Below are positions 42,204-54,478 of a stretch of DNA of 64,000 nucleotides, in pieces (the stretch's first letter is position 1; every line of letters starts with the position of its first letter). The DNA comes from Symsagittifera roscoffensis (Eukaryota; Xenacoelomorpha; Acoela; Convolutidae): positions 49,493,011 through 49,557,010 of the forward strand of contig NC_087065.1 in NCBI RefSeq assembly GCF_963678635.1, in the 5' to 3' direction. A program made the position numbers and the translations under genes. The notes beneath the pieces are model-generated. The model saw only the letters and a list, made by a program, of their open reading frames with translations, did not search any database and had not been told where the DNA came from.

Positions 42204-44594
42204 CAGCTCACTTCCACTTGGAAAAGGAAAGCAAACTTAACTATCGATAAGCAGAAATGTTTAAGTCACAGAAAAGGTGATCAAATTCTTATCCGAGTAT
42301 GGAATTTGGTTATCAAATTTACCTGCAAAAAAAGGTTAACCTATTGATTCAGTTTCCGCAAATTCTTTTTTTATCAAAAAAATGTTGATTTTTTTTTCAA
42401 GTTCAGTTTTTTTTGTTAAAAGAAAGACAAACTGCATTATCAATCAGTAAAATTATAAAGGGCACAAAAATAACTTCAGATTTCCCAAGGGAAACAATAT
42501 TTGTATGCTGTTTTCTCTAGTTGGACTGAAATCATCAAAAAATGCCAAATATAATTTAGTTAAAAAATTCAAAGATCTTTAAATTTGTTTATTGCTTTCG
42601 TTGAAATGCGGAAATTGAGATTTTTTAAAAAACGAGTCCGTATTTTTGTTTGTTGAATTATGTTCAAAGACTCTTTTCCAAGTGTCTGACGGCTATAATT
42701 TATGACAAATCAGTGGCCTTATAGATTGTTTAAAATCTTGCTGTCAACCAACAGATAGGTACAACACTACCCACTGTAAATAGGGTTTTTGCGAAATGAT
42801 CACCATTTCCCACCTATTAAATGCCAGTGAACGAAGTAGAGACACTTATTTAGGTAGTGTAATGTTTAAAATGTTTGCTGTAGTTGCTTTGATTTTCGAC
42901 TTATGCAGAAATTCAAAATAGTTTCAAATGCTTCAAGAAAGGTAAATTACGCTCTCAAGAAACCAAAATTGATGCTTTCAGGCTAGTCCTTTCTAGGCTC
43001 GATGTTTTCAACTCGATGACTTCAGCCTCAAACTTGAAGCAACATTTTTTATTTGCTTCAGCCTAGTCCTTCTTTCAAAAAGTAAAATTACTTTTAGTTT
43101 CAATCATTTTTAGGCGATGTTGCAAACAAAATGAAGTTCTTTAGAAAAATGTCCGGACATGCTGAAACCCTGTTCGAATATAAAATTTTTCCTGAAAGAT
43201 GATGCACTCCTCGCCACATAAACCTGCCTTTGACATCGAAATCAGAAATTGCTTGCAAGTTTTAATTCAGAATTTCGATTTTTGAAGCTCAGTTTTAATG
43301 CGTTGCATTTAATGAAAGAAAGGCAGTTTCTACCATCGAATGGCAAAAGTGTATGACCACAAAAAACTAAATTTGCTGTTTTTTGTCTTTTAGAAGACTT
43401 TAAGTTGTCTTTAACTTCAGCCTGTAGTTGAGGTTGCAAGTGAAATGATAAATTCAGCCAAATTGAAACAAAAAAATTTGCTATTTTATTTCAAACATTT
43501 CGGTCGTCAAGTACTAATACACAAGCAGTAAAAAATGCAAGGGATGATGAAAACCCGAAAAAAAATCATAAACAGGAGTCTTTAAAAAATTTGATCCATG
43601 CATGCACAATTTGATAGGCTTTTTTTCAGCAAAGTAGAAAACAGTGTTTTGAAACACAAGCTAATTAAACTTCAGCACAATCATCGGTGTTTTGATTTTC
43701 ACGCAGCTTGTGTTTCAAAACATTATTTTCTACTTTACATAATTTGATCCGTTCATGCACTATTTGATAGGCTTTAATTTTCAGCAAAGTAGAAAATAGT
43801 TTTTTGAAACACAAGCTGCTTGAAGGTCATACAGATGAGTCTGCTGAAGTGTTAATTTAACTGAAGGTTTCCTGTTACGAAAAATTACTTCCGATTTTTT
43901 TCTGGTACTTTTTTATTAAATGTTTTCCGCTCTCAGGTTATAAGATCAGTCCTTTTTTCTCCGCTTTCTCCTTTTTTGCATGGAGGATGTTGAAGATGCC
44001 TCGCCGTAGCGTGTTTGCCAATAATCTGAAGGAGAAAGCTATTATTACTTTTCTACTGCGATTTATAACGAGCGCAAAACATCAAATAGAACTGCCTAAT
44101 CTAAACAACGTTGAAGAAATGCTGAAGAACTATGTTTCGACTGGAAAATTCCTCTCCCTCTACTTAAAAGCGCAACTGACCTCTTAGAAGTTTATTTATG
44201 TATATTATGTATAAAAAGCTCTGCATAAAACTTGATACTTTGCCTGCGTTTGTCCTGAAAATTTTTGGGAAAAACCATAAATTGGAGTCTGTGATGAAGA
44301 TCCTGCCCAATTCGCGATCATGCATTTATTGGGCAAAAATTGAAGTTTTCTGTACTAACGACTTTTTTACTAGTACCTTTTTGACCAAAAGTTTTTTTTT
44401 CGCTCCGTTTTTAAGATCATTCTTCTATTTTTTCACCTAGTCACCATTTTTATTTAGTTTTTATACTTTATATACTTTAAATACAAATTATACTTTATAT
44501 ACTTCATTTTTTCATATCATTGTTGGGTTCAAAAATTGTCAGGTTTTTTGATAACTTGTGTTTCAATTGATTTTGATTTTTCTCTCTGATTTAA
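42204..44594 (+). repeat. array unit 2, type A with internal deletion (2.4 kb)
   Basis: Very close to unit 1, but lacks about 730 bases between the TTAATTCAGAATTTC site (43263) and the GAAGCTCAG site (43283), removing the ATGACAGAAAAC and GATGAACGTAG blocks. It gains a short AT-rich insertion with repeated TATACTTTATATACTT near 44465-44510. Confidence 0.85.
43987..44187 (+). other. 66-codon open frame in the CATGGAGGATG block
   Basis: Reads M-P-R-R-S-V-F-A-N-N-L-K-E-K, then L-N-N-V-E-E-M-L-K-N-Y and F-L-S-L-Y-L-K-A-Q. The same stretch is present in the other A units but broken there by a stop or frame change (for example 49513 and 62250). It looks more like protein than most frames here and may descend from a captured exon, but I do not recognise it and do not call it a gene. 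Confidence 0.3.
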
Positions 44595-47009
44595 GCTCAC
44601 TTCCACTTTGAAAAGGAAAGCAAACTTAACTATCGATAAGCAGAAGTGTTTAAGTCACAGAAAAGGTGATCAAATTCTTTTTCGAGTATGGAGTTTGGTT
44701 ATCAAATTTACCTGCAAAAAAAGGTTAACCTATTGATTCAGTTTCCGCAAATTCTTTTTTTTTGTCAAAAAAAAACTATATTTTTTTTCAAGTTCAGTTT
44801 TTTTTGTTAAAAGAAAGACAAACTGCATTATCGATCAGTAAAATTATAAAGGGCAGAAAATTAACTACAGATTTCCCGAGGGAAACAATTTTTGTATCCT
44901 GTTTTCTCTAGTTGGACTGAAATCGTCAAAAAATGGCAATTATAATTTATTCTAAAATTTCAAAGATCTTTAAATTTATTTATTGCTTCCGTTAAAATGC
45001 GGAAATAGAGATTTTTTAAAAAACGAGTCCATATTTTTGTTTGCTTACTTATGTTCAAAGACTCTTTTCCAAGTGTTTGATGGCTATAATTTATGAGAAA
45101 TCAGTGGCCTTATAGACTGTTTATAATCTTGCTGTCACACAAAAGATAGGTACAGCACTATCCGCGGTCGCTAGGTCTTTTGCAAATTGATTGCCGTTTC
45201 TGACCTATTAAGTGTCACTGAACGAATTAAAGACACTTATATAGGTAGTGTGGTGTTTTAAATGTTTTAAATGTTTGCAGTACTTGCTTTGATTTTCGAT
45301 TTATGCACAAATTCAAAATAGTTTCAATTGCCTAAAGAAAGGTCAATTATGCTCCCAAAAAACAAAATTCGATGCTTTCAACCTATTCTTTTCTTGGTTC
45401 GATCATTTAACTCGATAATTTCAGCCTAAAACCCTGTTCAATTAAAGAGTCTTCCTGAAACTTGATGAACTCCTTGCCAAGCCAACATAAACCTGCTTTG
45501 ACATCGAAATCAGAAATGGCTTGCTAGTGTTAGATCAGAATTTTAAAAATTTAGTCATTTTTTGTAAAAGTAAAGATATCTTAGATGTCAGTCTCTCGTC
45601 ATTTCAACTTTTAAATCTATGTAAGATGACAGAAAACACATCCATTTTGTTGAAAAAGTCAAAACGTATCTCAAATGGGCCGTGCAAAAACAGTCGAGAC
45701 AGTTCAAACATTCCAGATTTTGGCCAAACTTGTCAAAAAGTATCAAATTTAGCTCAAAAAATTTTGAAACCGAAACCAAGCTTTCCGATACGTGTGGTTT
45801 TTCGTGAGCGTTAAATAATAGTCTTTTTTCCCTTGTTATTCAAGGTTTTTTGTGAGTTTAGCTTCTGTATTAAATTTCTTTGTTCAAAATATGATTTTGT
45901 TCGGCGAGATTTTGCATAGTTTTCGCCGTTCAATTGTAGCATATTGAATTCGGCTTGGAGTTCGGTTAGCTAAGATTTTGACGTCAAATGTTCTTACAAA
46001 TTTAACCTTTTGGCTACACTGATTTGAACTCGTTGTTTGCAATCGAATCTTGACGCGTAGCTTTTTGTATAATTTAATACTTAGAGCTCTTCTGGAGCTT
46101 CATCTATGTTATGCTTCAAGCTTTTCACATGGCGGAGGAAAAATAAAACAAAAAATTCACTTATTAAAAATCGATGAACGTAGTTCAGAATTTTATTTAG
46201 GTCGTGATGAATTTTCTGTTGTTTTTTCTTGAGGAACAGTTTTAAAATTTGTTCAAGGTCAAACATACACTTCGTGGTTTGACTTTTGCTTTTTCATGCC
46301 TAGTACGTTGCCCTTGTTGAAACGAAAGCTTTTTTCCACTATCGAATTGCAAAAATGTGTGACCACGAAAAACTCCCAGCGAAGTAAAAAGTGATCCTAT
46401 TGATCCAGTATTGTCAGTTGATTTTATTTGATTGAAAAAATGGCGCTCATTAATTTTTTCGAAATTCAAAAACTTTACTGTTATCTATTTTTTCTTTGAA
46501 TTTTGAATATGTTAAAAAAGATTTTTTCAATGAGCAAGCCAATACTTTGTTCTGTGTACTTGCGTTCTTTGACTTTTTTCCAACTGTTTTTTGATTAGGT
46601 TTTTTATCAATTTATGAAACTATGTCAATTTGTGAAAAAACTGAAGGAAAAACATCAATCAAATAGACTTGTGCTATTTTGACTGGATTCTTTTTCCTCG
46701 CTCATATTAAATGCTCTTTAAAGTAAGGTTCGGGTCCTATAATTTATTCCGCTCAAATTTCTTAAGTTGGCATTTTTGTAAGAATCATTTTTCAAATTAT
46801 GAGAACAAAAGACTACTTGCACTGGGTGTAAGCTAAATATGACGACATTAGGCAAAAGTTGAAGTTTTCTGTGCTTACGACTTTTTTACTAGTACTTTAT
46901 TGATCAAAAGTTTTTTTTTCGCTCCGTTTTTAAAATCAGTCTTCTTTTTTTCACCCAGTCACCACTTTCTACTTTTTCGCGGTTTGATTTAGATTTTTCT
47001 CTCTGATTT
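44595..47009 (+). repeat. array unit 3, type B (2.4 kb)
   Basis: The first B unit. It lacks the GTCCGGACATG site (shortened near 45430) and the hairpin and CATGGAGGATG blocks. It has TTCGGCGAGATTTTGC (about 45900) and GGCGGAGGAAAAATAA (about 46130), and a bridging stretch with AATAGACTTGTGC (about 46660) that recurs in unit 5. Confidence 0.8.
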
Positions 47010-50000
47010 CAGCTCACTTCCACTTGTAAAAGGAAAGCAAACTAAACTATCGATAAGCAGAAGTGTTTAAGTCACAGAAAAGGTGATCAAATTCTTATTC
47101 GAGTATGGAGTTTGGTTATCAAATTTACCTGCAAAAAAAGGTTACCCTGTTGATTCAGTTTCCGCAAATTCTTTTTTTTATCAAAAAACTGTTGATTTTT
47201 TTTCAAGTTCAGTTTTTTTTTGTTAAAAGAAAGACAAACTGCATTATCGATCAGTAAAATTATAAAGGGCAGAAAATTAACTACAGATTTCCCGAGGGAA
47301 ACAATTTTTGTATCCTGTTTTCTCTAGTTGGACTGAAATCATCAAAAAAGTCCAATTATAATTTAGTCTAAAAATTCAAAGATCTTTAAATTTATTTATT
47401 GCTTTCGTTGAAATGCGGAAATTGAGATTTTTTAAAAAAGGAGTCCGTATTTTTGTTTGTTTACTTATGTTCAAAGACTCTTTTCCAAGTGTCTGACGGC
47501 TATAATTGATGACAAATCAGTGGCCTTATAGATTGTTTAAAATCTTGCTGTCAACCAACAGATAGGTACAACACTACCCGCTGTAGGTAGGGCTTTTGCG
47601 AAATGATCGCCGTTTCCCACCTATTAAATGCCAGTGAACGAAGTAGAGACATTTATTTAGGCAGTGTGGTGTTTAAAATGTTCGCTGTATTTGCTTTGAT
47701 TTTCGACTTATGCAGAAGTTCAAAATAGTTTCAAATGCTTGAAGAAAGGTGAAATTACGCTCTCAAGAAACCAAATTCCATGCTTTCAGGCTAGTCCTTT
47801 CTAGGCTCGATGTTTTCAACTCGATGACTTCAGCCTCAATTTTGAAGCAACATTTTTTATTTGTTTCAGCCTAGTCCTTTTTTTCGAAAAGTAAAATTAA
47901 TTTTAGTTTCAATCATTTTTAGGCTATGTTCGTTAGAAAAATGTCCGGACATGCTGAAACCCTGTTCGAATAAAAAAAATTTCCTGAATGGATGATGCAA
48001 TCCTCGCCACGTAAACCTGCCTTTGACATCGAAATCAGAAATTGCTTGCAAGTTTTATTTCAGAATTTCAATTATAAAGTCAGTTTTTGTAAAAGTTTAG
48101 ATATCTTAGATGTCAGTCTCTCGTCATTTCAAATTTTCTATTCAAAGGATGTAATATGACAGAAAACGCACCCTTTTTGTTAAAAAATTCAAAACATATC
48201 CCCACGGGGCCGTGCAAAAATAGTCGAGACAGTTCAAACATACCAGATTGTGGTCAAACATGTCAAAAAGTATCAAGTATTGCTCAAAAGAAATTTAAAC
48301 CAAATCCAAGCTTTTGGATACGGGTCATTTTTTGTGAGCGTTGAAAGTTAGACAAGTTTTTCTCTGTAAATCAAGGTTTTTGTGAGTTTAACTTCTGTTT
48401 TAAAATTCTTTGTTCAAAAATTGGTTTTGTTCTGCAAGATGTTGTATTTTTTTGCTGTTCAATTGTAGCTTATTGAATTCGGCTTGGAGTGCCGTTAGCT
48501 GAGATTTTCACCTTAAGGTTTTTATCAATTTAACCTTTTAGCTACACTGATTGAATGTCGTGGTTCGCAGTCGAATCTAGACGCGTAGTTTTGTTTTTAT
48601 TTCAAGACTTAGAGCTTTCATCTGTGTTATGTCTGTCTCAAGCTTTTCACATGGTGGAGGAAATAAACCAAAAAGTTCACTTTTTAAAAGTCGATGAACG
48701 TAGTTCAGAATTTACTATAAATCGTGATGATATTTCTGTCGTTTTCTTTGAGGAACAGTCTTAAGATTTGTTGAAGCTCAAACATACTTTTCGTGGTTTG
48801 ACTTTTGATTTTTTGAAGCACAGTTCGTTGCGTTTAATGAAAGAAAGGCAGTTTCTACTATCGAATGGCAAAAGTGTATAACCACAAAAAAAAACTAAAT
48901 TTGCTGTTTTTTGTCTTTTAGAAGACTTTAAGTTGTCTTTAACTTCAGCCTGTAGTTGAGGTAGCAAGTGCAATGATAAATTTAACCAATTTAAAATAAA
49001 AAAATTTGCTACTTTTTTTCAAATATTTCGGTCGTCAAGTACTAATACACAAGCAGTAAAAAATGCAAGGGATGATGAAAACCCGAAAAAAAATCATTAA
49101 CAGGAGTCTTTACAAAATTTGATCCATGCATGCACAATTTGATAGTCTTTTTTTCAGCAAAGTAGAAAACAGTGTTTTGAAACACAAGCTAATTAAACTT
49201 CAGCACAATCATCGGTGTTTTGATTTTCACGCAGCTTGTGTTTCAAAACATTATTTTCTACTTTACATAATTTGATCCGCTCCGCACTATTTGATAGGCT
49301 TTAATTTTCAGCAAATAGAAAACAGTGTTTTGAAACACAAGCTGCTTGAAGGTCATACAGATGAGTGTGCTGAAGTGTTAATTTAACTGAAGGTTTCCGG
49401 TTACGAAAAATTACTTCCGATTTTTTCTGGTACTTTTTTATTAAATGTTTCCCGCTCTCAGGTTATAAGATCAGTCTTTTTTCTCAGCTTCCTCCTTTTT
49501 TTCATGGAGGATGTGGAAGACGCCTCGCCGTAGCGTGTTTGCCAATAATCTGAAGGAGAAAGCTATTATTATGTTTCTACTGCGAGTTATAACGAGCGCA
49601 AAGACATCAAATAGAATTGCCTAATTTAAACAACTTCGAAGTTGAAGAAATGCTGAAGAACTATGTTTCGACTGGAAAATTCCTCTCCCTCTACTTAAAA
49701 GCGCAACTGACCTCTTAGAAGTTTTAAATAGAACTGATCAAGTTCTATAAAAAGTATCCTCCCGCAAATAATGATTTTTTAGAGTTTATACATGTATGTA
49801 TATTATGTATAAAAAGCTCTGCGTAAAACTTGTTACTGTTTGTCCTTAAAATTTGTCCTGAGAGTCTGTCCTGAAAATTTTTGGGAAAACCATAAATTAG
49901 AGTCTGTGACGAAGATCCTGCCAAATTCGCAAATGATGCGACTGTAGAATTCTGCCAATTAGAAAATTTTTTCAGTGTTTTGAACCAACACCTGCGTCAT

Positions 50001-50299
50001 AGTCAAAAATACAGACAGATAAACTGCTCAATTGTTGATTATGCATTTATTAGGCAAAATTTGAAGTTTTCTGTACTTATGACTTTTTTACTAGTACTTT
50101 TTTGACCGGAAGTTTTTTTTTCGCTCTGTTTTTAAGATCAGTCTTCTTTTTTTTTCACCTAGTCTCCACTTTCTACTTCATTTTTTCATATCATTGTTAG
50201 GTCCAAAAATTGTCAAGTTTTTTGATAACTTGTGTTTCGTTTCAATAAAAGAGCAGTATTTTCTTGCGGTCTGATTTTGATTTTTCTCTCTGATTTCAG
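47010..50299 (+). repeat. array unit 4, type A (3.3 kb)
   Basis: A complete A unit with GTCCGGACATG (47941), ATGACAGAAAAC (48156), CTTTTAGAAGAC (48914), hairpin (about 49160-49265) and ATGGAGGATG (49505). Carries a 62-codon open frame at 48156-48344. Confidence 0.85.
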
Positions 50300-53200
50300 C
50301 TCACTTCCACTTGGAAAAGGAAAGCCAACTTAACTATCGATAAGCAGAAGTGTTTAAGTCACAGAAAAGGTGATCAAATTTTTATTCGAGTATGGAGTTT
50401 GGTTATCAAATTTAACTGCAAAAGAAGGTTAACCTATTGATTCAGTTTCCGCAAATTCTTTTTTTTATCAAAAAAATGTTGATTTTTTTTCAAGTTCAGT
50501 TTTTTTTGTTAAAAGAAAGACAAACTGCATTATCAATCAGAAAAATTATAAAGGGCACAAAATTAACTTCAAATTTCCCAAGGAAAACAATATTTGTATC
50601 CTGTTTTCTCTAGTTAGACTGAAATCATCAAAAAATGGCAATTATAATTTAATCTAAAATTTCAAAGATCTTTAAATTTATTTATTGCTTCAGTTAAAAT
50701 GCGGAAATTGAGTTTTTTTAAAAAACGAGTCCCTATTTTTGTTTGTTTACATATGTTAAAAGACTCTTTTCCAAGTGTTTGATGGCTATAATTTATGAGA
50801 AATCAGTGGCCTTGTAGACTTTTTATAATCTTGTTGTCACACAAAAGATAGGTACAGCACTATACGCGGTCGCTAGGTCTTTTGCAAATTGATCGCCGTG
50901 TCTGACCTATTAAGTGTCACTGAACGAATTAAAGACACTTATATAGGTAGTGTGGTGTTTTAAATGTGTTAAATGTTTGCTGTACTTGCTTTGATTTTCG
51001 ATTTATGCACAAATTCAAAATAGTTTCAATTGCCTAAAGAAAGGTAAATTATGCTCCCAAAAAACATTATTCGATGCTTTCAGCTTATTCTTTTCTTGGT
51101 TCGATGCTTTCAACTCGATGATTTCAGCCTAAAACTTGAGGCAAAGTTTTTGATTTGTTTCAGCCTTGTCCTTTTCAAAAAGTAAAATCAAAAAGTAGAT
51201 TTTTTTCAATTATCTTTTGGCTATGTCGCGAAGCAATTGAAAACCGTAAGAAAAAAGTCCGGACATGCCAAAACCCTGTTCAATTAAAAAATTTTCCTGA
51301 AAGTTGATGAACTCCTAGCCAAGCCAACATAAACCTGCCTTTGACATCGAAATCAGAAATTGCTTGCTAGTGTTAGATCAGATTTATAAATAATTAGTCA
51401 TTTTTTGTAAAAGTAAAGATATCTTAGATGTCAGTCTCTCGTCATTTCAATTTTTAAATCCATGTAAGATGACCAAAAACACACCCATTTTGTTAAAAAA
51501 ATCAAAACGTATCTCAAATGGGCCGTGCAAAAACAGTCGAGACAGTTCAAACATACCAGATTTTGGCCAAACTGGTCAAACAGTATCAAATTTAGCTCAA
51601 AAAAGATTGAAACCGAAACCAAGTTTTTCGATACGGGTGGTTTTTCGTGAGCGTTAAATATTAGACATTTTTTCCCTTGTTATTCAAGATTTTGTGAGTT
51701 TAGCTTCTGTATTAAATTTCTTTGTTCAAAATATGATTTTGTTCGGCGAGATTTTGCATAGTTTTTGCCGTTCAATTGTAGCATATTGAATTCGGCTTGG
51801 AGTACGGTTAGCTAAGACTTTGACGTTAAATGTTTTTACAAATTTAACTTTTTGGCTACACTGATTCGAATTCGTTGTTCGCAATCGAATCTTGACGCGT
51901 AGCTTTTTATATAATTTAATACTTAGAGCTCTTCTGGAGCTTCATCTATGTTATGCTTCAAGCTTTTCACATGGCGGAGGAAAAATAAAACAAAAAATTC
52001 ACGAGTTAAAAGTCGATGAACGTAGTTCAGAACTTTATTCAGGTCGTGATGATTTTTCTGTCGTTTTTTCTTGAGGAACAGTTTTAAAATTTGTTCAAGG
52101 TCAAATATACTTTTCGTGGTTTGACTTTTGCTTTTTTCATGCCTAGTTCGTTGCCCTTGTTGAAAGGAAAGCAATTTCCACTATCGAATTGCAAAAGTGA
52201 ATGACCACGAAAAATTCCCAGCGAAACTAAAAGTGTTCGCATTGATCCAGTATTGTCAGTTGGTTTTATTTGATCGAAAAAATGGCGCTCATTAAATTTT
52301 TTGAAATTCAAAAACTTTATTGTTATCTATTTTTTCTTTGAATTTTGAATATGTTATAGAAATTTTTTTTTCAAAAAGCAAGCCAATACTTTGTTCTGTG
52401 TACTTGAGTTCATTGACTCTTCTCCAACTGTTTTTTGGTTTTGTTTTTTATCTACAGATCTAATTCAAAAATTGTTTGGCTCTCAATTTATCAAGATTCA
52501 ACTTCAAAATTAAAAAAGCGAAACTTTGGCTGTGAAAGGCTTCCATCGTTTAAACGAAAGATAGGCATTTTCAGGTATTTTTTTGCTTAACATATTCACT
52601 GAAATGTTTTTTATGATCTAATTCAAATTTAATTGGCTCTCAATTTATCGCGATTCAATTTCAAAATTAAAAAAAGGCGAAACTTTGGTTGTCAAAAGCT
52701 TCCACTTTTTAATTGAAAGATAGGCATTTTTAAGAAATTTGTTTTGGTCAACAGAATCATTGAAATGTTTTTGTTGACTTCAGTTCCGGAAAAAAGTCAA
52801 ACTTAACTACTGGTTGCATTAATAATTATCAAACTAACAAGTCGTTATCGCGGCAACCTACTCTTGACATTGAATTTTTTATTCAAAGCAGTGCATGAAA
52901 TTTTTTCTTGAAAATTTTGGCTTACTATATGTTAATTCTCCGCTCATGTTTGTTCGACCATTTTCCCTAGCATGGTCTCCCCTCTTTGCTTAGGTACTTT
53001 TTTCAAGGTATGATTTGGGCGAGTTTTATAATCAGTTGTGTATGACAAAAGTTTTATTCCAGATTAAATGCGTCTCTCACACAAGTACTGTGGGTTTAAT
53101 TAAGAATTAGTGCCTGAATACGATTTTAACACTAGCTTTGTGTTCAATAGCATGATTACCTCAAAATTTTTGTACATCTTTTGTTCAACGCAATTTTTGA

Positions 53201-54478
53201 CTTACTTCAAATTAGTTTGTTGAGTCATTTGCAATCGGTTCAATTTCTGTCGGCTAACTTGCGAAGTTAGATTGTTGTTCCGACCATTTAAAAGGGGAAA
53301 GAAATTTGTTTTGGGATGTTTGTTAATTTTTTCTTTTTGTTTCCCACGCGAAATCAGTTATTACAATTGATCATCGTTATAATCGTTATTTTTTTCACAG
53401 TGTCGAGAAAAAGGTATTCGAAATTTTTGATTTTTGGTCTAATTTTCGGCTAAAAATGTGACGATGCACGCTTATAATAGATTATGTAAACCGTGAAAAC
53501 TTAGTTACATTAAATTTAAGGAATTTTTTTATATTTTTCTGGCGCATTTTTGAGAATCAAAAGTTGAAAGTTCAAAAAAATGTCTGCAAAAGATTTTGAA
53601 AAATTGTTTCTAATTTTTTCAATATGTAGGAATTTTTTTTTCGTTTCTTTTTCTTCAAAAACTCTTTTTCAATTGCCCTCTTTTACTATGACTCTCAAAT
53701 ACGCCAGCATTCTTTTTTTTCGTTTGATCACAAAATGCAACAGTCTTTTAATCACAACACGCAGAAAAAAATGACACCAATTTAAAAAAAAATAAGCTTT
53801 TTTTTGTAATTTTTGAAAACTATTTGCACAGTAACCGGTTATTCTTGTTATGTTTTGCAAATGATGCGAAACGTGCCTTTGCCTTGCTGCTGTTTGAAAT
53901 TGGTTTTTCTTGTTTAATCTGTGTTTGTTTTTATCAGAATTTGAACATCAAGGGAAAACAACCGATTGTTTAATCAAATAAAAGTATATTTTCAATTTTT
54001 TCATGAAAATGAATTTAGAACAGTTCTAACTATGTCAATTTGTAAAAAAAATTGAAAGACAAAAAATCAATCAAATAGACTTGTGCAACTTTGACTGGAT
54101 TCTTTTTTCCTCGCTATATTAATTGCTCTTTAAAGTAAGGTTCGGGTCCTATTATTTATTCCGCACAAATTTCTTAAATTGGCATTTTTGTAAGAATCAT
54201 TTTATAAATTATGAGAAAAAAAGACGGCTTGCACTGGGTGCTAGCAAAAATTGATGAGATTAGGCAAAAGTTGAAGTTGACTGTACTTACGACTTTTTTT
54301 TTAGTACTTTTTTGATCAAAAACTATTTTTCACTTTCGCACCTAGTCACCACTTTCTTCTTCATTTTTTCATATCATTGTTGGATCCAAAAATTGTCAAG
54401 TTTTTTGATAACTTGTGTTTCGTTTCAATAAAAGAGCAGTATTTTTTCGCGGTTTGATTTTGATTTTTCTCTCTGATT
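50300..54478 (+). repeat. array unit 5, type B with extra segment C (4.2 kb)
   Basis: A B unit followed by about 1.5 kb of other sequence (segment C, about 52460-54000), then the AATAGACTTGTGC bridge (about 54075). Segment C opens with a short internal repeat of TTGGCTCTCAATTTATC (about 52485 and 52631). Confidence 0.8.
52460..54000 (+). repeat. segment C, long copy
   Basis: AT-rich segment found twice in the array, here and at 59200-60055. Shared landmarks are AACAAGTCGTTATCGCGGCAA (52839; 59515), TTCCCTAGCATGGTCTCCCC (52963) and GTCGGCTAACTTGCGAAG (53249). The part from about 53345 to 54000 is unique to this copy. No coding function seen. Confidence 0.75.
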
